A DNA stretch of 64,000 bases, from contig JAFRQF010000012.1 of the NCBI GenBank assembly GCA_017428765.1, forward strand, positions 1 through 64,000, read 5' to 3'. The stretch comes from Erysipelotrichaceae bacterium (GTDB lineage: Bacteria; Bacillota_I; Bacilli_A; Erysipelotrichales; Erysipelotrichaceae). This document shows positions 1-7,844 of the stretch, piece by piece (positions within the stretch are counted from its first letter, which is position 1; each line of letters begins with the position of its first letter). The notes under the pieces are model-generated. The model saw only the letters and a program-made list of their open reading frames with translations. It was not told the DNA's origin and did not search any database. The position numbers and the translations under genes were made by a program.

Positions 1-1
1 G

Positions 2-160
2 TCAAGCCAGATATGCCATGTCTGCGGTTATCGAAATCCTTTGACAAAGAATCTCATTGTCCGTGAATGGGATTGTCCGGTATGCGGAAGTCATCATGAC
101 AGAGACCATAACGCTGCGCTGAATCTGAAAACAGAAGCACTGAGAATCGCACTTCTGTAA
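2..160 (+). CDS. tnpB: TnpB (OrfB) RNA-guided nuclease/transposon protein, C-terminal fragment
   Basis: Frame 2 from the window edge reads 52 codons to TAA at 158-160. It shows the C-terminal zinc finger of TnpB: a CHVCG pair, then CPVCG about 20 residues later, directly followed by the [12 protein letters not shown] block. That block matches the family's 'D-R-D-x-N-A-A' motif, which holds the last RuvC catalytic aspartate. TnpB is the IS200/IS605 accessory endonuclease guided by an omega RNA made from the right end. The N-terminal part is cut by the window start, so integrity of the whole gene is unknown. The C-terminal part shown is uninterrupted. Confidence 0.85.
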   Translation, partial: SSQICHVCGYRNPLTKNLIVREWDCPVCGSHHDRDHNAALNLKTEALRIALL

Positions 161-189
161 TACATCAAAAAAAACAAACAATGGTACCC

Positions 190-295
190 TGGGGCACAGG
201 GGATCCGATAAGCTCGGGTGATCTGAACACACCGGTGTTCTTGACCGAGAAGCCCGCACCTCTAAGCGTCAGCATAGGCAGTGGGAGTATGTCAC
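190..295 (+). ncRNA. Candidate omega RNA (reRNA) segment at the element's right end
   Basis: Just after tnpB lies a compact sequence with two hairpins. The first is CTCGG/CCGAG enclosing GAACAC-accg-GTGTTC (213-249). The second pairs CCCgCAC near 253 with GTGGG near 281. In this family the guide RNA scaffold is transcribed from the 3' end of tnpB through the right end, and the guide itself would be the bases after 295. The 5' boundary is not visible and is likely inside tnpB. The assignment rests on position and structure only. Confidence 0.5.
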
Positions 296-330
296 CATGT
301 ATGGATCTCATCAGCCATTTAGCGCTCTGT

Positions 331-356
331 TATAATTTGAAGCGAAAGAAGGAAAG
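331..356 (+). promoter_or_regulatory. Promoter -10 and RBS for pepD
   Basis: A perfect TATAAT stands at 331-336, only 24 bases ahead of the pepD ATG, and AAGGAAA (about 349-355) forms the ribosome binding site. No convincing -35 box is seen 17 bases upstream. Because the -10 lies just outside the IS right end, transcription of pepD starts independently of the element. Confidence 0.5.
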
Positions 357-359
357 ACC

Positions 360-1796
360 ATGGAATTCTTACTGACCAACAGACCGCGTTACTATTTCAG
401 ACAGATCTCCGATATTCCAAGAGCCAGCCGCAATGAAAAAGCCATCTGTGAATACATCGCCGCTTTTGCCCAAAGACAAGGCTTGGAGTACAAGAGCGAC
501 GAGGCATACAACATCATCGTCAACAAGCCTGCGACAAAAGGCTATGAGGATGTCCCGGCCATCATCTTACAGGCCCATACCGATATGGTATGCGAGAAAA
601 ACAAAGGTGTGGAACACGACTTCGACAGGGATCCCCTTGACCTCTATGTCGATGAAGAAGGCTTCTTACACGCCAGAGGCACGACTCTGGGAGCGGATGA
701 CGGCTATGGCGTGGCCTACATGTTAGCTATACTGGAAGACACGACACTGAAACATCCGGCACTGCAGTGTGCCTTCACCTCGATGGAAGAGATCGGTCTT
801 CTGGGAGCCCAGAAACTGAAGAAAGAAGACTTCTATGGCAAACGCTACATCAACCTCGATGCCGGCGGCGAAGATCAGACCGCCGTCTCTTCTTCCGGCG
901 GCACCAGAACAAAGATAGAACGGAAACTTGCGTTTGAAGAAAACGATGCCCCGTCTTACACTTTGCGCATTCGCGGATTACAAGGCGGTCATTCTGCCGG
1001 CATGATACATCTGGAAAGAGGAAACGCCATTCAAATCGCTGCCAGAGTCTTATATGCCTTATCCGATAAATGCAATGACCTTAAGCTCTGCGATTTCAAC
1101 GGCGGCGACAAGATCAACGCCATCCCAAGAGAATGCGATGTCACCTTCTCCACGCACGCAGATCTTTCAGACATTCGCACTTGTGCGCAAGCCCCGATCG
1201 ATCAGATCGGCAAAGAACTGCAATACTCCGATGCCGGTTTTCATGCCTTCCTGGAAGAGACCGCAAAATGTGATAAGTCATTAAGCATCGAAGACAGCAG
1301 GCAGATCATAAACTTCCTTTACGTCTTACCGAACGGTCTTCAGCACAGATCGATGGCCATAGAGGGACTTTCCGTCGCCTCACTCAATCTGGGTGCCATC
1401 GCTTTTGAAAACGACAGTCTTCGCATCAATCACCTGATCCGTTCGGCTGCCGCATCCCATGGCGATCAGATGATCGCACAGTTAGCGATCTTAAGTGAGA
1501 ACTTCGGCTTTCACTTTGAAGTCATCAGCCGCTATTACGGCTGGGACTATGAAAAGGATTCGCCATTCAGAAACATCCTGAAGGAAGTCCTCAAAGAAAA
1601 AGGCATCGAGATGAAGGAACATGCCTCCCACGGCGGACTTGAATGCGGCGTCTTCAAAGGGATGATACCGGAACTCGACCTCATCTCCTACGGACCAATC
1701 AGCGAAGGTGCCCATTCCCCGCAGGAAAAGATGGATCTTTCATCCTTTGACAGGTGTTATGACACCCTTGTCAAGATTCTTGAAAACGCAAAATAA
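360..1796 (+). CDS. pepD: Cytosol non-specific dipeptidase / beta-Ala-His dipeptidase (peptidase family M20C)
   Basis: This 478-residue protein matches the length and layout of PepD, a cytosolic dinuclear zinc aminoacyl-histidine (broad) dipeptidase that finishes peptide breakdown. The metal and catalytic residues visible are H73-x-D75 in AHTDMV, D113 in GADDGYG, the E143-E144 pair in SMEEIG, the LDAGGED block and a late H in HASHGGLECG. A lid/dimerisation insert with GGHSAGM lies mid-protein, as in the family. The start at 360 has the RBS AAGGAAA. It stands alone, bounded by a terminator, next to an IS element, with no sign of disruption. Confidence 0.93.
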   Translation: MEFLLTNRPRYYFRQISDIPRASRNEKAICEYIAAFAQRQGLEYKSDEAYNIIVNKPATKGYEDVPAIILQAHTDMVCEKNKGVEHDFDRDPLDLYVDEEGFLHARGTTLGADDGYGVAYMLAILEDTTLKHPALQCAFTSMEEIGLLGAQKLKKEDFYGKRYINLDAGGEDQTAVSSSGGTRTKIERKLAFEENDAPSYTLRIRGLQGGHSAGMIHLERGNAIQIAARVLYALSDKCNDLKLCDFNGGDKINAIPRECDVTFSTHADLSDIRTCAQAPIDQIGKELQYSDAGFHAFLEETAKCDKSLSIEDSRQIINFLYVLPNGLQHRSMAIEGLSVASLNLGAIAFENDSLRINHLIRSAAASHGDQMIAQLAILSENFGFHFEVISRYYGWDYEKDSPFRNILKEVLKEKGIEMKEHASHGGLECGVFKGMIPELDLISYGPISEGAHSPQEKMDLSSFDRCYDTLVKILENAK

Positions 1797-1828
1797 AAGA
1801 TCTTTAGCAACAAAGATCTTTATCTGAA

Positions 1829-1852
1829 GAAAGGGTCTGCCCTTTCTTTTTT
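1829..1852 (+). terminator. Intrinsic terminator after pepD
   Basis: GAAAGGG, loop TCTG, CCCTTTC, then six T. It also lies at the 3' end of the convergent esterase gene. Confidence 0.8.
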
Positions 1853-2649
1853 CACAATAGGTCGATATGTGACGAATAGATCTGACAGAGCTTTTCCTTG
1901 GCCGTCTTTGCCTGATCCGTCCAGAAACACAGCAGATCGAAGGCATGGACATCGCCATGATAGATGTCGATATCCGCCTCGACGCCGTCCCTTCTCAGAT
2001 TCTCGACATAGTCGATCGTCTCCTGATAGAACGGTTCGCCATCGCACACATAGGTGTAGCAGTATGGAAGTCCGGAGTAGTCTTCCGCTCTGGCCGCTGA
2101 GGCATAGGAAGGCACCTCCTTGCCATACAGATCACCTAGATACTTGCGCCAGCCCCAATGGTTTCGTCTGGTGTTCCAGACCTTGCCGCGGTTGTTTCTT
2201 GAAGACTCCGTATCGTAGCAGTCGATCATCGGATACAGAGGCAGATGCATGGCGATCTTCACTTTTCCCTGATCTCTGGCATAGATGCATAAGGCTGCCG
2301 CCAGTCCGCCGCCGGCACTCTCACCGCCGACGATGATCTTGTTTTGATCGATCCCAAGTTCTCCGGCATGATCCCACATGTATTCCAGAGCCGCATAGCA
2401 GTCATGCAATGCCGCCGGATACGGGGCCCTGTTTGCCAGAGTGTAGGCCGGTGAAAAAACGATCCCTCCGTATCTTTCCGCCAGAAGCTTTCCACAGGAA
2501 AAACCGACCATGGAAGCCATGCCCAGCATATAGCCGCCGCCATGGATCCATAAGATCCCCGGCAGTCTGCCTTCTCTTTTTTCCGGCTGCAGGACGATCG
2601 TTTTCATGTTCCTATCGCCCGCTTTGATATAGAGGTTTCTTCTTTTCAT
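1852..2649 (-). CDS. Alpha/beta hydrolase of the hormone-sensitive-lipase (esterase/acetylhydrolase) type
   Basis: 265 residues with the HSL-family oxyanion motif HGGGY at 36-40 and the nucleophile elbow GGESAGGG with serine 111. An acid is likely in the YVCDGEPF segment and the catalytic histidine in GDVHAFD near the C terminus. Such cytosolic enzymes hydrolyse short acyl esters, and the substrate cannot be read from sequence. The start is uncertain: the first ATG (2649) has no clear Shine-Dalgarno and lies just after the terminator of the upstream gene, while an internal ATG at codon 15 is preceded by GATAGGAAC. No operon partner. Confidence 0.85.
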   Translation of the reverse strand: MKRRNLYIKAGDRNMKTIVLQPEKREGRLPGILWIHGGGYMLGMASMVGFSCGKLLAERYGGIVFSPAYTLANRAPYPAALHDCYAALEYMWDHAGELGIDQNKIIVGGESAGGGLAAALCIYARDQGKVKIAMHLPLYPMIDCYDTESSRNNRGKVWNTRRNHWGWRKYLGDLYGKEVPSYASAARAEDYSGLPYCYTYVCDGEPFYQETIDYVENLRRDGVEADIDIYHGDVHAFDLLCFWTDQAKTAKEKLCQIYSSHIDLL

Positions 2650-2655
2650 ATGACT

Positions 2656-2695
2656 TTTTTAAAATCGAAGAAAGGCCTGCCTTATGACAGGCCTT
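2656..2695 (-). terminator. Terminator downstream of the PASTA lipoprotein gene
   Basis: On the minus strand AAGGCCTG and CAGGCCTT form a perfect 8-bp stem (2672-2679 with 2688-2695), followed by a T-rich tract ending the lipoprotein operon. Confidence 0.75.
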
Positions 2696-2704
2696 ATAAA
2701 TTGA

Positions 2705-4252
2705 TCAGTCTCTGCTGATGGAAACGATGATGTGTGAATAGGTCGGGAAATCATCCGCATCGGATAAGGAATGATCGCCGATGATCACATACAACAGAGT
2801 TCCATCGTAGTATTTTTCGGAGTATTCGCCCCAGATCTCATAATCGGTGAAACCGCGGTTCTTGAGATACTGTTCGACGTTGGCTTTGGTCGCCGCATAA
2901 CCGATATCATAATCCGAAAGCATCGTCTTCATATCCGCAAAGCTGTCCAGATGTGCCATCGGAACGACCGGACCGGAAGAGACGACATAGTCGATCTTGG
3001 CACCCTTGGCTCTGACACCCGTATCGTTGGATACGATGTTGCCTGCCGGTACCAGCGATGACTGTACCGTACGGATACCGACATTGAGGCCGCTGCCGCG
3101 AATGAATTCCAGCAGCGAAGACTCTGTCTCGCCCTTGAAATCCGGAACGGTGACATAGACGTCATAACCTGCCGAGATCACATAGGAGACGGTATCTCCC
3201 GAGGAATACTTACCGGTATTGTAGGAGATGACTCTTCCTTCCGGAACGGTGGTCGACTTCGATGTCGAACGGCTGCCCTTGAGGCCCATGCCGTTGAGGT
3301 AATTGAGCAGTGCTTCTTCGCTGGCTCCTTCATAGCCCGATACGACTCTTGCCGGACCCAGAGAGAGGCCGTACTTCCATTCCTCACCCTTTTCATAAGT
3401 ACCGTAGCCGTGCGTGACGATGTATCCCTCATCGATCCTTGTCGAATAGGCATCACGTCCGTAGATGTGTTTCGGGGAAAGCGTGAGATCCCTGGCTTTC
3501 GCCTGGAAATCCGCTTCGCTCAGACCGATGTAGGTACCGCCGATGATCTCGATCGCATTGACGCAGATACCGTAGTTGAAGACTTCGCCCTGAACATAGG
3601 TACCCGAACCGTGCCATGCGATGTTGCCGAATGCGACATCCTTGTTGAAACGGTCACGCGAAACGTTGTGATTCGGCTTGAGACCGAGCTTCATCGCCTT
3701 CTCTTCGAACTGTTCCACCGTAAGACCGATGAAATCGCCGAAGACGATCCGGATCTCTTTTTCTTCCGGTGTCAGTTCTTTCCTTGGACCGGAAGAGATA
3801 TAGACGGTGACCGGCGTATCCTTGCGGATACCGGCTGCCGGAATGATCGAGATAACGTGGTTCTTTTCTACCGTATTGGACGGTTCTTCGATATAGGTAA
3901 GAGACTGGATGCCCATGTTCTGACGCCAGAGCTCGACATCCGATTTCTGCGTATCTTCATCGATGTATAAGACCGGGATCTCCGAGACTGCTCCGTTGGA
4001 GATCTTGAACGCGATATTGGAGTTCAGACGGCCGCCTGCCTGGATCGACTGTTCGATGACGATGTCCTTCTCCGCTCCGTTGCCTTCGGCGTAGGAGACT
4101 TCGCAGGCATACTTCGTGTCGATCTCGGAGCACCACTTATAGACTTCCGAAACGTTTTTACCGACAAAATCCGGAACGGAATCGGAAGCACAGGCGCTCA
4201 GGCTCATCGACAGCAGAAAGATACATAATAAGATGATCCCCTTGTTTCTCAT
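2705..4252 (-). CDS. Lipoprotein built of about six PASTA-like repeats
   Basis: 515 residues. A signal peptide with lipobox LSAC places the mature N-terminal cysteine at about residue 21, so the protein is exported and membrane-anchored. The rest is a string of about 65-residue PASTA-type units, each starting near a 'VPDF.G' type strand and ending '...G..V.Y.ISSG'. The clearest begin at residues 27, 90 and in the VTVPDFKGETE segment (about 370). A unique C-terminal stretch of about 90 residues follows. PASTA domains normally bind peptidoglycan or muropeptides on PrkC-type kinases or penicillin-binding proteins, but here there is no kinase or transpeptidase domain. It follows a second lipoprotein by 11 bases, so they are probably one transcript. 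Confidence 0.8.
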   Translation of the reverse strand: MRNKGIILLCIFLLSMSLSACASDSVPDFVGKNVSEVYKWCSEIDTKYACEVSYAEGNGAEKDIVIEQSIQAGGRLNSNIAFKISNGAVSEIPVLYIDEDTQKSDVELWRQNMGIQSLTYIEEPSNTVEKNHVISIIPAAGIRKDTPVTVYISSGPRKELTPEEKEIRIVFGDFIGLTVEQFEEKAMKLGLKPNHNVSRDRFNKDVAFGNIAWHGSGTYVQGEVFNYGICVNAIEIIGGTYIGLSEADFQAKARDLTLSPKHIYGRDAYSTRIDEGYIVTHGYGTYEKGEEWKYGLSLGPARVVSGYEGASEEALLNYLNGMGLKGSRSTSKSTTVPEGRVISYNTGKYSSGDTVSYVISAGYDVYVTVPDFKGETESSLLEFIRGSGLNVGIRTVQSSLVPAGNIVSNDTGVRAKGAKIDYVVSSGPVVPMAHLDSFADMKTMLSDYDIGYAATKANVEQYLKNRGFTDYEIWGEYSEKYYDGTLLYVIIGDHSLSDADDFPTYSHIIVSISRD

Positions 4253-4263
4253 CCTATCTTCTC

Positions 4264-5172
4264 CTACTGCATACCCATGACAAGAGAATTGAGCTCATCG
4301 ATGGTGATGCCGTTGCCTTCGGTCTTCTTGTATTCCTTGTCGGAAACGGTGACGGAATAATGTGCGACGTTGTTTCCGAACAAAGCCATATTGATGGTCT
4401 CGCCGTCACCGTAGAGGTCGACTTCCAGACCCTTCAGAGAGTGCTGCCAGTTCTTGGAATAGCTGTTGTAGTCACCGGAAAGTTCAAGACCTTCGTAGAC
4501 ATCCGACTTGCGGACCGTCAGCTTGCGGTCTTCGCTTTCGTAGTTGGCTTCGATGATGCCATTGATGTTGTAGCCGTACTTGGTAAGTTCAAAGCCTTCC
4601 GGAACGGAGATCGGCGGATCGAATTCGACGGAAGAACCTTTTACAGCTTCTTCGATATCCGCAGTATAGGTCCAAGGATTGGCCATATCCGGAACGGATT
4701 CCGTATCGTTTAAGACAAAGACGATTGGCTCAGCGCCCTCAGACTTGTCATCATGCCAGATCAGTTTTCCGTCTGCGATCTCGAAATAACCGGTGCCGTC
4801 ATTGTAGACTTCCGAAACGGTCGACTTGGTGTCGGATTCAAATACCGTATTGGTCTGTTTGCCGTTTTCATAAGTCAGCTGATTCTTTTCGGCATCATAG
4901 ACGATATCGAAATCGAAATGTGCTTTTTCAAATGCGGAGCTTGACCAGTCGATGACGATCTTGTTTTCTAAAAGCTCCAGCATAGCTCTGCCGGCGATCT
5001 CATCGTGGTAGGAACCAAGCAGTTCTTCCGGTACCTTGACCGGTTCTGCCTGCTCCGCAGGTTCGTCCGGTGCTGCCGGCTCTTCTTTCTTTTCTTCTTC
5101 CTTGTTCTGCGCGCATGCTGATAATCCGACGATCATCATTGCGGCAAGAAGGATCATGATCATTTTTTTCAT
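4264..5172 (-). CDS. Lipoprotein of unknown function
   Basis: 302 residues. A signal peptide with lipobox LSAC (Cys at about 20) is followed by an acidic, Ala/Pro/Glu-rich linker (KEEEKKEEPAAPDEPAE), then a beta-rich globular domain with no motif I recognise. A possible internal similarity to lipocalin-like 'sequence-response' lipoproteins (short strands with E/K/T pairs) is only an impression. The RBS GGTGAGGAAAAG precedes the ATG. It lies 11 bases upstream of the PASTA lipoprotein and about 100 bases after the terminator of the DUF4230 gene, so a separate promoter is expected. Confidence 0.75.
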   Translation of the reverse strand: MKKMIMILLAAMMIVGLSACAQNKEEEKKEEPAAPDEPAEQAEPVKVPEELLGSYHDEIAGRAMLELLENKIVIDWSSSAFEKAHFDFDIVYDAEKNQLTYENGKQTNTVFESDTKSTVSEVYNDGTGYFEIADGKLIWHDDKSEGAEPIVFVLNDTESVPDMANPWTYTADIEEAVKGSSVEFDPPISVPEGFELTKYGYNINGIIEANYESEDRKLTVRKSDVYEGLELSGDYNSYSKNWQHSLKGLEVDLYGDGETINMALFGNNVAHYSVTVSDKEYKKTEGNGITIDELNSLVMGMQ

Positions 5173-5247
5173 ATACTTTTCCTCACCCTAAGTCATTTTT
5201 TCAATGACCTTTTTCATTTTAAGGTACCGGCCGCATCATGACCGCAA

Positions 5248-5274
5248 CAAAAAAGCAGTTTTTTCAAACTGCTT
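5248..5274 (-). terminator. Terminator overlapping the DUF4230 gene stop
   Basis: On the minus strand AAGCAGTTT, loop GAAA, AAACTGCTT, then a T run. The stem begins at the stop codon itself. Confidence 0.85.
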
Positions 5275-6062
5275 CATCGAAATACGACTTCGAGTGAATA
5301 CTCTTTGGCGACGCCTTTGATGATCGGGTTGTACAGTTCCCAGACGCTCAGCTTGGCGAAACGGTCGGCGATGGCCGCCACATTGTCCTCATCGAGCTTC
5401 TTCTGCATCTTCTTTCTGGCTTCCGCCTGGATCTGCGCTGCCTGCTCGGCCGTCATCTTGATATCACCGAACGCCAGTAAGCCCTTGGTGGTATCGCCGA
5501 ACTGTATCTCATCCTCCGGAATGTTGATCTCTTCCTGCACCGCATGCGGGATCTTCAAGGTGATCATCTTTTCTTCCTCATTGAAGCTGATATCCGTGCT
5601 TCTTAGAGCGGAAAGATCCACCGTATAGACTGCCGTACCGTTGTAGGTGATCAGCTGATTCTTGGTGAAGATGCCCCAGTTAAGCAGACCCGTATCGGTG
5701 ATGCTGGAAACATCGGAGACCTTCTGTTTGAAGACCTCGAGTTTTTTCAGCTTGGTGGAATCGCCCAGGATCGCTTCTTCAAAATCCGCTGCCGTATAGC
5801 CGAAGATCGAATCGTTTTCGATCGTCATGTCGTGACCTTCGACCGGTTCATCGAAATGAAAGACGCTGTTGAGTCCCTGATTGATGGAATTGATCTTCGG
5901 AACGACCAGATATGCCAGCAGGCCGATCGCCAGCAGGGTCGGAAGTGCCGAGATCAGGATATTTTTCAGAGTCGATCTGCCAGTGCCTCTGGCAGCTGCT
6001 TTTTCTACTTTTTTCAGAAGTTCTTCTTCGTTGAATTCTTTTTTCTCTTTTTTATCAGACAT
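5274..6062 (-). CDS. DUF4230 domain membrane-anchored protein
   Basis: 262 residues. A charged cytosolic N terminus (about 1-30) is followed by one membrane segment at about 33-54, then an extracytoplasmic domain with the pattern 'ITDTGLLNWGIFTKNQLITYNGT.VYTVDLSAL' and a later 'ITLKIPHA'. This fits the DUF4230 family, whose function is unknown. The C-terminal part has an amphipathic helix (AEQAAQIQAEARKKMQKKL). It is the third gene of an acetyltransferase - DUF3810 - DUF4230 run; its ATG is 34 bases after the DUF3810 stop and has an AGGAGG-like RBS (AAAGGAGGTCC on the minus strand). Confidence 0.75.
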   Translation of the reverse strand: MSDKKEKKEFNEEELLKKVEKAAARGTGRSTLKNILISALPTLLAIGLLAYLVVPKINSINQGLNSVFHFDEPVEGHDMTIENDSIFGYTAADFEEAILGDSTKLKKLEVFKQKVSDVSSITDTGLLNWGIFTKNQLITYNGTAVYTVDLSALRSTDISFNEEEKMITLKIPHAVQEEINIPEDEIQFGDTTKGLLAFGDIKMTAEQAAQIQAEARKKMQKKLDEDNVAAIADRFAKLSVWELYNPIIKGVAKEYSLEVVFR

Positions 6063-6096
6063 AAGGACCTCCTTTGCATTACATTTTTAACATACA

Positions 6097-7167
6097 CTAT
6101 CTTCCCGCAAGATGCCAAGCGATCAGATAATCCGTCACGATGCCATATGAGCGTATGCCTTCCTTCTGTGAGAAGGTCTTGAGATAGGTGTCATTGACCT
6201 TATCCGAGACTTCCTGCAGCGGGGAATCGTATTTCTGATAGGCCTCATAGGTATCGCTCCGATCCAGTTTTATGAGCTGATAGCCGATCTCTTCCTTCGA
6301 TCGGTATAGTTCCAAAGCTTCTTCCTGATCTGCCCTGTACAACGCAGAGAAACAATAGGAGAAGGCATTGTAATAACCGCTGTACAGGAATCGGACATCC
6401 TCACTGTTGGCACAGGCCAGGAAAGCCGCAAAGTTGGCTTCTTCTTCCGCCGCCAGACCCAGACGGTGTCCGGCTTCATGGGCCATCGTAAAAGCCAGCG
6501 GAACGACCGGCACGGATCCGGGCACCCCCGCTTCCCCCGTGATCGGCATGAACATGCCCACGATCCCGTTGTACATCAGATATTCGCCGATCACAGAAAG
6601 CTTCTTGACCGGGACATCAGAACCTCTGAAGATCGGATATGTATCTTTCAGTTTTTCATAGGAAGAACCGGCCAGCTTCGCCATCTCATAGAAATCCTGT
6701 TTTAAGGCATGGCCGTTTTCATCCCTTGGTATGAGAGAAGAATAGAGGCTTGCCATATCGTAATAGTATTCCGTACTTTCATAGAGCTCTTCGTAGGAAT
6801 ATTCCTTCACATTCAAAGAAAGCTCTTCACTCAGTTTCGGTGCGTAATGATTCAGCATCCATCCCAGTATCGCGATGCTCAATAGGATCGAAACGGCAGC
6901 AAGGACATGAGACAGCCAGTTGAAAAAGGAACGCTTCTTTGTGATCACATAGATCAGACTAGCGATCGCCGTAACGGCAAGCACCAGTGCACCGATGTCC
7001 CACAGGGCGATCTTCATAAAAGAACACAAGCGGCTCAACAAACCGATCCAGGCTTTGGAAAGATCCCGATAGAAAGGAAAGAAGACATCGGGAAACTTCG
7101 GAAACAGAAACATCGCCGCCAGATCGATGAGGATCGCCGCAGCGGAAAATACATATCGCTTTTTCAT
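6097..7167 (-). CDS. DUF3810 family membrane protein with HEXXH-like zinc peptidase motif
   Basis: Starting at ATG 7167 (RBS GGAAAGGTGAG, 4 bases after the acetyltransferase stop) gives 356 residues; a longer upstream start lacks an RBS. Three membrane segments lie in the first 105 residues. The extracytoplasmic part carries MAHEAGH (HEAGH at about 230-234) followed by E residues in LAAEEEANFAAFLA, resembling gluzincin metalloprotease sites (HExxH plus downstream E). DUF3810 proteins are of unknown function. A membrane-bound metalloprotease is an inference. Linked tightly to the acetyltransferase gene and to the DUF4230 gene. Confidence 0.75.
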   Translation of the reverse strand: MKKRYVFSAAAILIDLAAMFLFPKFPDVFFPFYRDLSKAWIGLLSRLCSFMKIALWDIGALVLAVTAIASLIYVITKKRSFFNWLSHVLAAVSILLSIAILGWMLNHYAPKLSEELSLNVKEYSYEELYESTEYYYDMASLYSSLIPRDENGHALKQDFYEMAKLAGSSYEKLKDTYPIFRGSDVPVKKLSVIGEYLMYNGIVGMFMPITGEAGVPGSVPVVPLAFTMAHEAGHRLGLAAEEEANFAAFLACANSEDVRFLYSGYYNAFSYCFSALYRADQEEALELYRSKEEIGYQLIKLDRSDTYEAYQKYDSPLQEVSDKVNDTYLKTFSQKEGIRSYGIVTDYLIAWHLAGR

Positions 7168-7171
7168 GATC

Positions 7172-7717
7172 TCACCTTTCCTTGTAGCGGGCACCTTTGG
7201 CCCTCTGTCCCCAGATCTTCAGCGTCAGATCGATCCACATCTGACGGCTCACGATACCGCCATAGGAGAGAAGTTCATAATCCACATCGAAGAAATGATA
7301 AAAGATACCGGTACTCGTATAGCCGTTTTTCTCATAGAAGAGTCTTCGCCGCACTTCTTCGATGTAGTTGTCATCGTCGGGATTGACCTCTTCGATATCG
7401 ACCACGATCGGCTTGTCTGCATAAGTGTCATGGATGTGTTTCAGGATCGCAGTGCCTGCCCCCTGATTCTGAAAGGCAGGATCGACGCAGATGTAGGAAA
7501 GATAGTTCACCTCATCTCCCAGAAAGACATGATAGAGGCCGATGAGCTTTTCGCACTCATACGCCGCATGGAAAAGGGCTTGCGATCTTTTCTGCTTCAG
7601 CAGTATATGAAAAGGGATCCTCTCATTTTCCGGAAAGGATCTCTCATAAAGTCTTTGGATATCCGCAAGATCATGACTGCCTCTGTCTATGATCCTGAAT
7701 TCAAGTCTACCGTTCAT
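7172..7717 (-). CDS. GNAT-family N-acetyltransferase
   Basis: 181 residues from the ATG at 7717, which has the RBS AAAAGGATC; an upstream in-frame TTG would add 24 residues but has no RBS. The acetyl-CoA-binding core is visible as 'YLSYICVDPAFQNQGAGTAILKHI', with the Q-x-x-G-x-G/A pyrophosphate loop, and the late 'RLFYEKNGY' strand-loop typical of GNATs. The substrate is unknown. First gene of the minus-strand run that continues into DUF3810 and DUF4230. Confidence 0.85.
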   Translation of the reverse strand: MNGRLEFRIIDRGSHDLADIQRLYERSFPENERIPFHILLKQKRSQALFHAAYECEKLIGLYHVFLGDEVNYLSYICVDPAFQNQGAGTAILKHIHDTYADKPIVVDIEEVNPDDDNYIEEVRRRLFYEKNGYTSTGIFYHFFDVDYELLSYGGIVSRQMWIDLTLKIWGQRAKGARYKER

Positions 7718-7844
7718 AAGGATCCTTTTCCATTTTAACAGAGAAGGATCTTCAGAAGCTGAAAGACGAAGCGCCTTATTTTGAATCAATGAGAGGGTCT
7801 TAGCTTTTAAGCAGGCTCTTCGCCTTTTCAGCTTTGCTGTATCC

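Larger units (their letters stand above)
1..295 (+). mobile_element. Right part of an IS200/IS605-family element, truncated by window edge
   Basis: The segment begins inside a TnpB gene and ends in a sequence with the look of an IS200/IS605 right end: a hairpin (CTCGG at 213-217 with CCGAG at 245-249, enclosing GAACAC/GTGTTC), then a second imperfect hairpin and the terminal GGGAGTATGTCAC at about 283-295. These elements have no terminal inverted repeats and insert single-stranded, so the right boundary at 295 is inferred from the typical end motif, not from a target duplication. No tnpA can be judged because the left part is outside the window. Confidence 0.7.

Noticed and set aside
181-375. 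Small plus-strand frame starting at 181 across the IS right end
   Set aside because: It runs through the hairpin region of the element and overlaps pepD; no RBS.
1490-1796. Open frames on the minus strand inside pepD and similar overlaps throughout (for example 3410-3970, 17218-17793, 36670-37416, 56506-57612)
   Set aside because: They overlap recognised genes in other frames, have no RBS and no protein-like motifs; they are codon-bias shadows.
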